Source: an uncultured Flavobacteriaceae bacterium (GTDB taxonomy: Bacteria; Bacteroidota; Bacteroidia; Flavobacteriales; Flavobacteriaceae). From it: 47,506 bases of DNA. Under the pieces are notes generated by a model. The model did not search any database. It had not been told where the DNA came from and saw only the letters and a program-made list of their open reading frames with translations. Below are positions 25,272 through 33,350 of this stretch, piece after piece; within the stretch, counting starts at the first letter, position 1; every line of letters starts with the position of its first letter. Made by a program: the position numbers and the translations under genes. Where the stretch lies: NCBI GenBank assembly GCA_905479745.1, contig CAJQNO010000055.1:1-47506 (forward strand), written 5' to 3'.

Positions 25272-25365
25272 AAATAAATAGTGCATTTCATCGATTTTTT
25301 TTGTCTGTTAGCGAGAATATGACTTTATTTACACATTATTGTAAGTAAAATCTGAACCTCAACCA

Positions 25366-26070
25366 ATGAAAAAGTCTCTATCTACCTTGCTTATGCTACT
25401 ACTCACAGTGGTTCTTAGTGCGCAGGTTGCCCCGGCAGAAAGACAAGCTCTACTTGAGTTTTATTATTCAACCAATGGAGAAAACTGGAACCAGTCATGG
25501 GATATTTCTACTCCTGTAGCCGACTGGCAGGGTGTTACTGTCGAAAATAACACTGTTACCGGCCTTTCCTTACTATTCAACAATATTAGTGGTACCCTAC
25601 CCGAATCGATTGGTGAACTTAAAAACCTAAGAGTCTTAGAATTATCCTTCAACCGAATCTCCGGCCAATTACCCGCTTCGCTTGGTAATTTAAGCAAACT
25701 GGAAATGCTTGCCTTTAACGGCAACGCACTTACCGGCAATGTTCCCGAGTCACTTGGAGGGCTTAACAAACTTAAACAACTACATCTAAGTAGCAACTTC
25801 TTGACGGGATCGTTACCCGGATCGCTTAAAAATTTGAAAAATTTAGAGGTTTTCAACGTTTTTGATAATAAATTATCCGGGGAACTTCCGTCAGAGATCT
25901 CAAAAATCAAAACTTTAAAAGAAGTGATCATAGCCGAAAATGATTTCACCAACACCGAACATTTCTCTGTGATCCTTATGTCGAACTCCGCAAGCCTCGA
26001 TTTCAATGATACGGGGGTTGTACCGGCGGCTAAGTCGGTTATCGCCATCGAAACCAGCGACGATCATTAA
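25366..26070 (+). CDS. Exported leucine-rich-repeat protein of the plant-like type
   Basis: The 234-residue protein has a signal peptide (LLTVVLSAQ) and an N-terminal cap resembling plant LRR proteins: ERQALLEFYYSTNGENWNQS, then DWQGVTVENN. Five to six LRRs of about 24 residues follow, with the plant-like IxGxLPxSLGNLxxL pattern (LPESIGELKNLRVLELS, LPASLGNLSKLEMLAFN, VPESLGGLNKLKQLHLS, LPGSLKNLKNLEVFNVF). No type IX C-terminal sorting domain is visible. Such proteins act in adhesion or protein binding outside the cell. The repeat structure creates a long shadow frame on the opposite strand. Confidence 0.9.
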   Translation: MKKSLSTLLMLLLTVVLSAQVAPAERQALLEFYYSTNGENWNQSWDISTPVADWQGVTVENNTVTGLSLLFNNISGTLPESIGELKNLRVLELSFNRISGQLPASLGNLSKLEMLAFNGNALTGNVPESLGGLNKLKQLHLSSNFLTGSLPGSLKNLKNLEVFNVFDNKLSGELPSEISKIKTLKEVIIAENDFTNTEHFSVILMSNSASLDFNDTGVVPAAKSVIAIETSDDH

Positions 26071-26098
26071 TACGTATTACTCCTAACAGTTTAAAGTT

Positions 26099-26128
26099 AA
26101 GGCGGCCGCATTGCGAGCCGCTTTTTTT
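26099..26128 (+). terminator. Intrinsic terminator after the LRR gene
   Basis: GCGGC (26102-26106) pairs with GCCGC (26117-26121); flanking AAG/CTT bases extend the stem, and seven T residues follow directly. It lies 29 bases after the LRR stop codon. Confidence 0.8.
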
Positions 26129-26175
26129 ATGGGTTTTTTTGAATTATCTTTATAAGAACCAAAAAAAATCCTTTG

Positions 26176-27588
26176 ATGAAATATCTAACTACATTAGTAT
26201 CCCTTTTTCTTTCCTCTTCTTTCCTACTAGCCCAAATTACATTTAGCCCTAACATTATAGACAATACCCAATCTACTGCGAACGCTGCGAACACTGTTAC
26301 GACAGGAGATTTCGACGGCGATGGCGATATAGATGTGATAGGAGGTGCGTACCAATCGGACTATTTCTCTATATATAGAAATGACGGCAATGGAAATTTC
26401 ACCAGAAGCACCATCGATAATGGCGCCACAGCCGATGGAGCGCGTTTTGCAACCACCTTCGATCTCGACGAGGATGGTGATCTGGATATTCTGGCTACCT
26501 CCTCCAATGCCGATGCATACCTATGGTATGAAAACGATGGCAGCGGTCTTTTTACACCTCACGTTATAGATAATTCGTCTTTCGCCAACGAGGCATATAG
26601 CATAGGAGCAGCAGATTTCGACGATGATGGTGATATGGATATAGTTGGGGGAGCCAATGCAGGCGACGCCCTGGTTGTCTATGCTAACGATGGAAACGAA
26701 AATTTCTTAATTCTTAATGTCTTAAGTGTAGGTGATAACCGTACTAACGGGGTGAGAGTGGCAAAAGTAGCCGATGTAAATGAGGATACCTACCCGGACA
26801 TAGTGGTTGCGGCATTTGCCGGCGACACCTTTTCCTGGTACGAAAATGACGGGAATGGAGTATTCACGCCACATACCATAGATGATTCAGTAAATGCTAA
26901 TGGTGCTACCGCAATAGACGTGGCCGATCTGGATGGTGATGGCGATATGGATATAGCGGCCGGTAGTAATAATGCAGATCAGTTCTTGTGGTACGAAAAT
27001 GACGGTAGTGAGAATTTTACAACGCATATTATCGATAATACAAGTAGCTTTTCTATTGGTCCGCGTGGATTATCACTGGTAGACCTGGAACAGGACGGAG
27101 ATATGGATATTATCACAGCAGCCATCACCGGCGATGCTTTTGCCTGGTATGAAAATGATGGAAGTGGTGTGTTTACCGGAGCAGTAATAAATAATGACCT
27201 AACCTATAGTGACGGCGCTTTTGCGATAACTTCGGCAGATATTGATGGAGACCTGGTAGCAGATATCGTTACGGCCGCCAACATCAGTGATGCCTTTTCG
27301 TGGTTCAAGACTGAAGGGGTTATAATCCTAGAAGTAGGAGCCAACACCCTTGAAGGCATAAAGGTCTATCCAAATCCGGTCTATGATACATTAAATGTAA
27401 AACTACCTGCGGATCTTTCGGAAGTTGAGATTTCAATTTTTGATAACTTCGGAAAAATATTATGGCAGTACCAAAGCGATAGGCTTGGAACGCTACGTGT
27501 GGATTTGTCCCACTTCGCCTCGGGTATCTATTATATGAAAGTATCCTCTTCCGAAGGAATTATTACCAAAAAGATCATTAAAAAATAG
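26176..27588 (+). CDS. Seven-bladed FG-GAP/VCBS beta-propeller protein with type IX secretion sorting domain
   Basis: The 470-residue protein has a signal peptide (FLSSSFLLAQ) followed by seven repeats of about 48 residues. Each has an Asp-rich calcium loop, such as DFDGDGDID, DLDEDGDLD, DFDDDGDMD, DLDGDGDMD and DLEQDGDMD, and most have a WYENDGSGxFTPH strand; repeats 4 and 7 have degenerate loops. This fits a seven-bladed integrin-like propeller. Residues about 390-470 are a Por/type IX C-terminal domain (VYPNPVYDTLNV ... GIYYMKV ... KKIIKK). It should be exported through the outer membrane and attached or released at the surface. The ATG at 26176 is preferred to a TTG one codon upstream. 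Confidence 0.93.
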   Translation: MKYLTTLVSLFLSSSFLLAQITFSPNIIDNTQSTANAANTVTTGDFDGDGDIDVIGGAYQSDYFSIYRNDGNGNFTRSTIDNGATADGARFATTFDLDEDGDLDILATSSNADAYLWYENDGSGLFTPHVIDNSSFANEAYSIGAADFDDDGDMDIVGGANAGDALVVYANDGNENFLILNVLSVGDNRTNGVRVAKVADVNEDTYPDIVVAAFAGDTFSWYENDGNGVFTPHTIDDSVNANGATAIDVADLDGDGDMDIAAGSNNADQFLWYENDGSENFTTHIIDNTSSFSIGPRGLSLVDLEQDGDMDIITAAITGDAFAWYENDGSGVFTGAVINNDLTYSDGAFAITSADIDGDLVADIVTAANISDAFSWFKTEGVIILEVGANTLEGIKVYPNPVYDTLNVKLPADLSEVEISIFDNFGKILWQYQSDRLGTLRVDLSHFASGIYYMKVSSSEGIITKKIIKK

Positions 27589-27742
27589 CCGAATTACAGT
27601 TATTAATCAAATGAAATTGCAGGCATAGGCTACACAAGTTGCACGAACGGTTAATACTCTAACGTTGTAGTAAGTTTTACCCTCGTCCAAACCTAAAATA
27701 GCCTATGTTTCATAACTTTACGGCCTGAAAAATCAACGAATT

Positions 27743-29683
27743 ATGTATAGCCAATCCAGGGTTATTATCGAAAATATCACTCCGCTTATCAATAACGGAG
27801 AATATCCCGTGAAATCTGTTGTAAACGAAACAGTACCGGTGACAGCAGATATCTTTGCGGACGGACATGACATCATAGCTGCTTCGGTTCGATATAAGCA
27901 TGCTAAGGAGAATAAATGGAAAGAGGTACGCATGCAACCCAATGTTAATGATAGCTGGTCTGCTGCGTTCACGGTTTCAAAGCAAGGCGTGTACAAATAC
28001 AAGATCGAAGCCTGGGTTGATCACGGCCTCAATTGGCAACATGGGATTACCCGTAAACTGGAAGATGGACAAACAGTTACCTCCGAACTTCTTGAAGGAG
28101 CGCTCTACCTGGAAAGTATTATGAAAGATGCCGCGGCAACTGAGGCTACTTTCCTAAAAGATTGTGTGGCTTCATTCAGGCATCCCGGAGCCTATCCGAA
28201 AGCCGTAGAAATGGCTATGTCGCACAAACTTCACCAGCTCCTCACCAAATATCCCGCAAAAGGGATCTTAAGTGAAAGTGACGAATACTCTACCTACGTA
28301 GACAGATTAAAGGCGCGCTTTAGTACCTGGTACGAATTCTTCCCTCGCTCTGCTTCCCAGGAAGAAGGTCGGCATGGGACTTTCAAGGATTGCGAACAAC
28401 TTTTACCGAGAGTAGCGAACATGGGCTTCGATACACTTTACTTCCCTCCTATCCATCCCATAGGCGAAGTAAACCGAAAGGGTAAGAATAATACAACAAA
28501 AGCCAATAATGACGATGTAGGCTCCACCTGGGGTATTGGTTCGGAAAAAGGTGGTCATAAGGACATTCATCCAGAGCTCGGTTCCCTTGCAGATTTTAAA
28601 GCCTTGGTCAAACTGGCCGAAAAACATGGGATAGAGATCGCTATGGACTTTGCATTACAGGCAGCTCCGGATCACCCCTGGGTTAAGCAACATCCCGAAT
28701 GGTTTAAATGGAGGCCGGACGGTACGGTACAATATGCCGAGAATCCGCCGAAGAAATACCAGGATATACTTCCAATCTACTTTGAGAGCAAGGACTGGAA
28801 GAACCTTTGGAAGGAAATGCTCGAAACTGCCCTGTATTGGGTAGAGACCTGTGGAATAAAGGTCTTCCGGGTGGATAATCCTCACACCAAACCTTTTTAT
28901 TTCTGGGGCTGGCTTATTGGCGAAGTGAAGAAAAAACACCCCGATGTACTTTTTCTTTCTGAAGCTTTTACACGCCCGAAGGTGATGCATCAATTGGCAA
29001 AGCAGGGCTTTACACAGTCCTATACGTATTTCACATGGCGAAATACAAAACAGGAATTGATCGAGTATATGGAAGAACTTACCAAAACCGATCAACGCTA
29101 TTTTTTCCGTCCGAATTTTTGGCCTAATACTCCGGACATCAATCCCTGGTCTTTACAGGGAGGCAATGAGGCAGTTCATCTGAAAAGATACTTTTTAGCT
29201 GCTACACTTAGCTCTAATACAGGCATTTACGGTCCTGTATTTGAACAAATGGTTAGTGATGCTTTGCCGGGTAAGGAAGAATATCTGGATTCGGAAAAAT
29301 TTCAACTTCGGCACTGGGACTGGAAGAAAGAAAACAAGCTTACCACATTGATTTCGAAGATCAATAAAATACGAAAAGAGCAGGCATCCCTTCAGCAAAC
29401 TAACAATATAAAATTCCTGGCTGTAGAGAATGACCAGTTACTGGCCTATTATAAATATAGTGACGATCGTGAAAACGAAACGATCATGATCGTTAATCTC
29501 GATCCATATTACGGTCAGAAAGGCTGGATCCAACTCCCAATGAGCGATCTGGGGATACACGAAGGACAGCAGGTTAACGTAACAGACCAGATAACAGGAA
29601 GCAGTTATATCTGGGATAAGGAATGGAATTTTGTGGAATTACACCCTGCCCTACCGTTTCATTTATTTAAAATTAAAAAGTAA
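27743..29683 (+). CDS. glgE: Alpha-1,4-glucan:maltose-1-phosphate maltosyltransferase (GlgE)
   Basis: GlgE transfers maltose from alpha-maltose-1-phosphate to the non-reducing end of an alpha-1,4-glucan. The 646-residue protein has the GH13_3 layout: an N-terminal beta domain (about 1-100), a helical domain, then the catalytic barrel with YFPPIHPIGEVNRKGKNN, the nucleophile Asp378 in FRVDNPHTKP and the acid Glu407 in LSEAFTRP, and YFTWRNTK after it. It starts the alpha-glucan operon; its TAA stop overlaps the next ATG by one base (TAATG), so translation is coupled to maltokinase. A -7-like TAACTTTA (27713-27720) lies 22 bases upstream. Confidence 0.97.
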   Translation: MYSQSRVIIENITPLINNGEYPVKSVVNETVPVTADIFADGHDIIAASVRYKHAKENKWKEVRMQPNVNDSWSAAFTVSKQGVYKYKIEAWVDHGLNWQHGITRKLEDGQTVTSELLEGALYLESIMKDAAATEATFLKDCVASFRHPGAYPKAVEMAMSHKLHQLLTKYPAKGILSESDEYSTYVDRLKARFSTWYEFFPRSASQEEGRHGTFKDCEQLLPRVANMGFDTLYFPPIHPIGEVNRKGKNNTTKANNDDVGSTWGIGSEKGGHKDIHPELGSLADFKALVKLAEKHGIEIAMDFALQAAPDHPWVKQHPEWFKWRPDGTVQYAENPPKKYQDILPIYFESKDWKNLWKEMLETALYWVETCGIKVFRVDNPHTKPFYFWGWLIGEVKKKHPDVLFLSEAFTRPKVMHQLAKQGFTQSYTYFTWRNTKQELIEYMEELTKTDQRYFFRPNFWPNTPDINPWSLQGGNEAVHLKRYFLAATLSSNTGIYGPVFEQMVSDALPGKEEYLDSEKFQLRHWDWKKENKLTTLISKINKIRKEQASLQQTNNIKFLAVENDQLLAYYKYSDDRENETIMIVNLDPYYGQKGWIQLPMSDLGIHEGQQVNVTDQITGSSYIWDKEWNFVELHPALPFHLFKIKK

Positions 29684-31320
29684 TGGCTAAGCTGGAAACA
29701 TCCAAGGCTAAGAAACCATCGAATTTCGATGATTCCTGGGAGGAATTAATGGATAACACAGATTTTGTCCAGATGTTCCTTTCGGAAGTGCTGGAAGATT
29801 ATATACAGAAACAGCGATGGTACGGTGGCAAATCAAGTAAACTTAAGTACATCGAACTCACCGAATATTTTAGAATTCAGAAAGATGAAGAAATGTACTA
29901 CGGCCTTATCCTCGAAGTCAATTTCGTGGAGGCGTTCTTTCAACATTACTTTATTCCTATTGCCTTTGTAACCGACGAAGACTACGCCAAAAACGACAAA
30001 ATACTACCCATAAGCATACAGGGCACCGAAGGATATATAATAGATGCCATAAACCTGGATGCCTTTCGTAAAGTAGTATTCGAACGCATCCTGAACGCCA
30101 GGCCTAACGATTCCACACGAGTGCAATATCACAAGGGGGAACGTCTAACAGAGACCGAATACAAGTCCTCCCGGAATATGGGAATGGAACAAAGTAACAC
30201 TTCGGTGATCATAAACGATAATTGTGTTATCAAATTCTTCAGAAGGATCTATGCAAACAAGAACCCCGATTATGAGATGTCGCTTTTCCTTTCAGATAAA
30301 AAAGGATTTAGAAATACCCCGGCCTATTTAGGCAGTTTAAATATCATAGACACGGATAACCTGATGATTACCATTGCCTTGATGCAGGAAATGGTTGAGA
30401 ATCAGGGTGACGCTTGGGAATATATGCTGGACAAACTTGATACGATATTTGATAACCTCAGTAAAAAGAATATTAACATAGAGTCGTTGCCACATACCGA
30501 GTTGTTCGCTCGCCTACCAATTAAAGATGTGCCACACGAGATCATAGATTGGGCAGGACTGGATATATTTCAGAAGTTACAAAAACTTGCCCAACGTACC
30601 GCCGAAATGCATATCGTACTCGGTTCGGAATTCGAGGATACCAATTTTACACCTCAGCGCTTCAATATGGATTACGAGGTATGGCTGAAAAACCGACTTC
30701 TGTACCAGTTTCAAAATAGGCTGAATACCGTGGAAAATAACCTGCATAAACTGAAGGACGACACCTTAAGACTTGCAAATCAGTTCCTCGAGCAGAAAAA
30801 TAAGATCCGTAAACGATTCCTTGCTTACGACTGGACGAAAATGAAGGGTGAGAGAATTAGGGTTCATGGTGATTATCACCTGGGACAGGTTCTTGTAACC
30901 GACGACGATTTCTATATTCTCGATTTTGAGGGAGAACCGGAAAGCACCATCCGCGACAGGGTAGTAAAACAGCCCCCTTTAAAGGATGTGGCCGGTATGT
31001 TCCGCTCCTTCCATTATGCGGTGTACGCAACCATATTCAATAATGGCGACAAATATCCTTTTCAACAAGATATGTTATACCGCGCAGGGGAATGTCTATA
31101 CCGCTACTTTATCGGGGTATTCCTGGAGACCTATACAAAAATGGTTCAGGATGCCAATCTTAATATCGGTTATAACCAGGAACGAATTTTTATGCTGAAA
31201 TACACCATGCTCGAAAAAGCAGTATACGAGCTAGGCTACGAAATGAATGCACGTCCGCTATGGGCTATCATTCCACTGGAGGGTATTGCCTCTATTATGA
31301 ACGAAGAACAAAATTTATGA
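29683..31320 (+). CDS. Maltokinase (Pep2/Mak type)
   Basis: The enzyme phosphorylates maltose to maltose-1-phosphate, the GlgE donor. The 545-residue protein belongs to the aminoglycoside phosphotransferase-like superfamily: the N-terminal cap has QKQRWYGGKSSKL, typical of maltokinases, and the catalytic loop is HGDYHLGQ (His395, Asp397, Gln402) with the metal-binding DFEGEP from Asp414. In some actinobacteria the same domain is fused to trehalose synthase; here it stands alone. The gene overlaps glgE by one base and glgB by four (ATGA), a strongly coupled operon. Confidence 0.94.
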   Translation: MAKLETSKAKKPSNFDDSWEELMDNTDFVQMFLSEVLEDYIQKQRWYGGKSSKLKYIELTEYFRIQKDEEMYYGLILEVNFVEAFFQHYFIPIAFVTDEDYAKNDKILPISIQGTEGYIIDAINLDAFRKVVFERILNARPNDSTRVQYHKGERLTETEYKSSRNMGMEQSNTSVIINDNCVIKFFRRIYANKNPDYEMSLFLSDKKGFRNTPAYLGSLNIIDTDNLMITIALMQEMVENQGDAWEYMLDKLDTIFDNLSKKNINIESLPHTELFARLPIKDVPHEIIDWAGLDIFQKLQKLAQRTAEMHIVLGSEFEDTNFTPQRFNMDYEVWLKNRLLYQFQNRLNTVENNLHKLKDDTLRLANQFLEQKNKIRKRFLAYDWTKMKGERIRVHGDYHLGQVLVTDDDFYILDFEGEPESTIRDRVVKQPPLKDVAGMFRSFHYAVYATIFNNGDKYPFQQDMLYRAGECLYRYFIGVFLETYTKMVQDANLNIGYNQERIFMLKYTMLEKAVYELGYEMNARPLWAIIPLEGIASIMNEEQNL

Positions 31321-33242
31321 GCAACGTAATTCCGCATAGTTTATTTACCGATTTCGATATCGACCTCTTCAAGGCAGGAAAGCACTTTAGGCTTTACGAG
31401 AAACTAGGGGCCCATCTCACCGAAGTAGATGGAAAAAAAGGAGTGTATTTTGCCGTTTGGGCTCCTTCCGCAAAAGCAGTTTCTGTAATTGGTGATTTTA
31501 ATTTTTGGATAGAGGGTGAACATCCGCTTAATATTAGATGGGACTCATCTGGGATTTGGGAAGGATTTATTCCCAATGTGGAAAAAGGCGCAAAATATAA
31601 GTATAAGATCCACTCTCATCACGGCGATATTAAAACCGAAAAAGCAGATCCCTTTGCAGCGCGATGTGAACATCCTCCAAACACCGCCTCCATTGTCTGG
31701 GACACTACCTATACATGGAAGGACAAGAACTGGATGAAAAAGCGAAAGGATATTAATCGCCTGGATAAGCCTTTTTCTGTTTATGAAGTGCATCTAGGTT
31801 CCTGGATGCACAAAGCCGATGAGAATCGGCCGCTTAGCTACCTGGAGCTCGCCAGTGAACTAACTGCGTATGTGAAGAAAATGAATTTTACCCATGTAGA
31901 GTTCATGCCTATTATGGAATATCCCTACGATCCTTCATGGGGATACCAGCTTACGGGTTACTTTGCACCCACTTCCCGATTTGGCTATCCGGAAGATTTT
32001 ATGTTCCTGGTAGACGAGTTGCACAAAAACGATATTGGCGTGATCCTGGATTGGGTGCCTTCTCATTTTCCGGAGGATGCGCACGGACTTGGTAATTTTG
32101 ACGGATCACATTTGTACGAACATCCGGACCGGCGAAAGGGGTATCACCCCGACTGGAAGAGTTTAATCTTCAATTATGGGAGGAACGAAGTTCGCGCCTT
32201 CCTTATTAGTAACGCGATATTTTGGTTAGACCGCTATCACGCCGACGGACTTAGGGTAGATGCAGTTGCGAGTATGCTATATCTGGATTATTCTAGGGAA
32301 GACGGAGAATGGGAACCTAATCAATATGGCGGCAGGGAAAACCTGGATGCCATTTCATTTTTTAAAGAATTGAATGAAGAGATCTACGGAAGTTTTGACG
32401 GGGTACAAACCATAGCCGAAGAATCCACCTCCTTTCCTATGGTTTCCAAACCTACCTATCTGGGCGGACTGGGCTTCGGAATGAAATGGATGATGGGCTG
32501 GATGCACGATACCCTTGAATATTTTAAAAAAGAACCCATTTACCGAAAACACCACCAGAACGATATCACCTTTAGCATGACCTATGCCTTTACCGAGAAT
32601 TTTATGCTTCCTTTAAGTCACGATGAAGTTGTTTACGGTAAGCAATCGATCTTAGGACGTATGCCTGGCGATGAATGGCAGCGGTTTGCCAATCTAAGGC
32701 TGCTGTATAGTTATATGTACACGCATCCCGGAAGTAAGTTGCTTTTTATGGGAGGTGAATTTGGACAGAGTGATGAATGGAACTTTCAACAAAGCCTGGA
32801 CTGGCATTTACTGGAATACGACTATCATAAGGGGATTCAGAAATTAGTTGCTGAAGTAAATAATCTGTACCGAAGTGAGCCGGCCTTACACGAGAAGCAA
32901 TTTGTAAGCGAAGGCTTCGAATGGATAGATTATAACGATTCCGAAAATTCGGTTTTGGCCTATGTGCGGAAGGGTAAGAATGAGAAGGATGATCTCGTTC
33001 TGATAGCCAACATGACACCCGTTCCCAGGGAAGAATACCGAATTGGTTTGCCAGCCTCTGGTAGCTATAAACTAATTTTCAATAGCGATGCCCCGGAGTT
33101 TGGAGGAAGCGGTTATAAGATCGCAAAACAATATACTTCCGAAGCAGTAGAGTGGCAACACAGGGCTCAGTCTGTAGTACTCGATCTGCCTCCACTTGGC
33201 GTTATGGTCCTTAAAAAGTTTAAATCGGCCAAAAAAAGTTAA
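31317..33242 (+). CDS. glgB: 1,4-alpha-glucan branching enzyme (GlgB)
   Basis: GlgB introduces alpha-1,6 branches into linear alpha-1,4-glucans. The 641-residue protein has an N-terminal CBM48 domain (GVYFAVWAPSAKAVSVIGDFN) and a GH13 barrel with the nucleophile Asp315 in GLRVDAVASM, the acid Glu368 in IAEEST, and the SHDEVVYGK motif. The 53-residue nucleophile-acid spacing agrees with known GlgB enzymes. The ATG at 31317 overlaps the maltokinase stop (ATGA); the frame is open further upstream within maltokinase, but the N-terminus MSNVIPHSLF starts at the overlap. It completes the glgE-maltokinase-glgB set. Confidence 0.97.
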   Translation: MSNVIPHSLFTDFDIDLFKAGKHFRLYEKLGAHLTEVDGKKGVYFAVWAPSAKAVSVIGDFNFWIEGEHPLNIRWDSSGIWEGFIPNVEKGAKYKYKIHSHHGDIKTEKADPFAARCEHPPNTASIVWDTTYTWKDKNWMKKRKDINRLDKPFSVYEVHLGSWMHKADENRPLSYLELASELTAYVKKMNFTHVEFMPIMEYPYDPSWGYQLTGYFAPTSRFGYPEDFMFLVDELHKNDIGVILDWVPSHFPEDAHGLGNFDGSHLYEHPDRRKGYHPDWKSLIFNYGRNEVRAFLISNAIFWLDRYHADGLRVDAVASMLYLDYSREDGEWEPNQYGGRENLDAISFFKELNEEIYGSFDGVQTIAEESTSFPMVSKPTYLGGLGFGMKWMMGWMHDTLEYFKKEPIYRKHHQNDITFSMTYAFTENFMLPLSHDEVVYGKQSILGRMPGDEWQRFANLRLLYSYMYTHPGSKLLFMGGEFGQSDEWNFQQSLDWHLLEYDYHKGIQKLVAEVNNLYRSEPALHEKQFVSEGFEWIDYNDSENSVLAYVRKGKNEKDDLVLIANMTPVPREEYRIGLPASGSYKLIFNSDAPEFGGSGYKIAKQYTSEAVEWQHRAQSVVLDLPPLGVMVLKKFKSAKKS

Positions 33243-33243
33243 T

Positions 33244-33255
33244 GAAAACGTTTTC
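33244..33255. promoter_or_regulatory. Perfect 12-bp palindrome, LacI-family-type operator
   Basis: GAAAACGTTTTC is a perfect palindrome with the central CG that is typical of LacI-family operators. It begins two bases after the glgB stop, 95 bases ahead of the GH31 gene. Bacteroidota often control alpha-glucan genes with LacI-type regulators. No regulator gene lies in the window. Confidence 0.5.
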
Positions 33256-33350
33256 GTTTGTTGATTACTTTTTTAAAATGCCATGCCGTCCGGTATCGAT
33301 TCTCAATAGAATTATTTTCATTTGTAATACATCAAAATTAGTTTAACTAT

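Noticed and set aside
25464-26048. A 194-codon open frame on the minus strand opposite the LRR gene.
   Set aside because: It mirrors the periodic codon pattern of the repeats; it has no signal, domain or promoter, and the LRR frame on the plus strand is clearly coding.
27624-27707. A 9-bp inverted repeat CATAGGCTA/TAGCCTATG spaced by 66 bases upstream of glgE.
   Set aside because: The spacing is large, the arms do not resemble a known operator, and such pairs are common by chance; only worth noting if conserved in relatives.
33241-33256. The palindrome after glgB read as a CcpA catabolite-responsive element.
   Set aside because: It resembles the cre consensus, but CcpA is a Firmicutes regulator; a generic LacI-family site is the fitting reading here.
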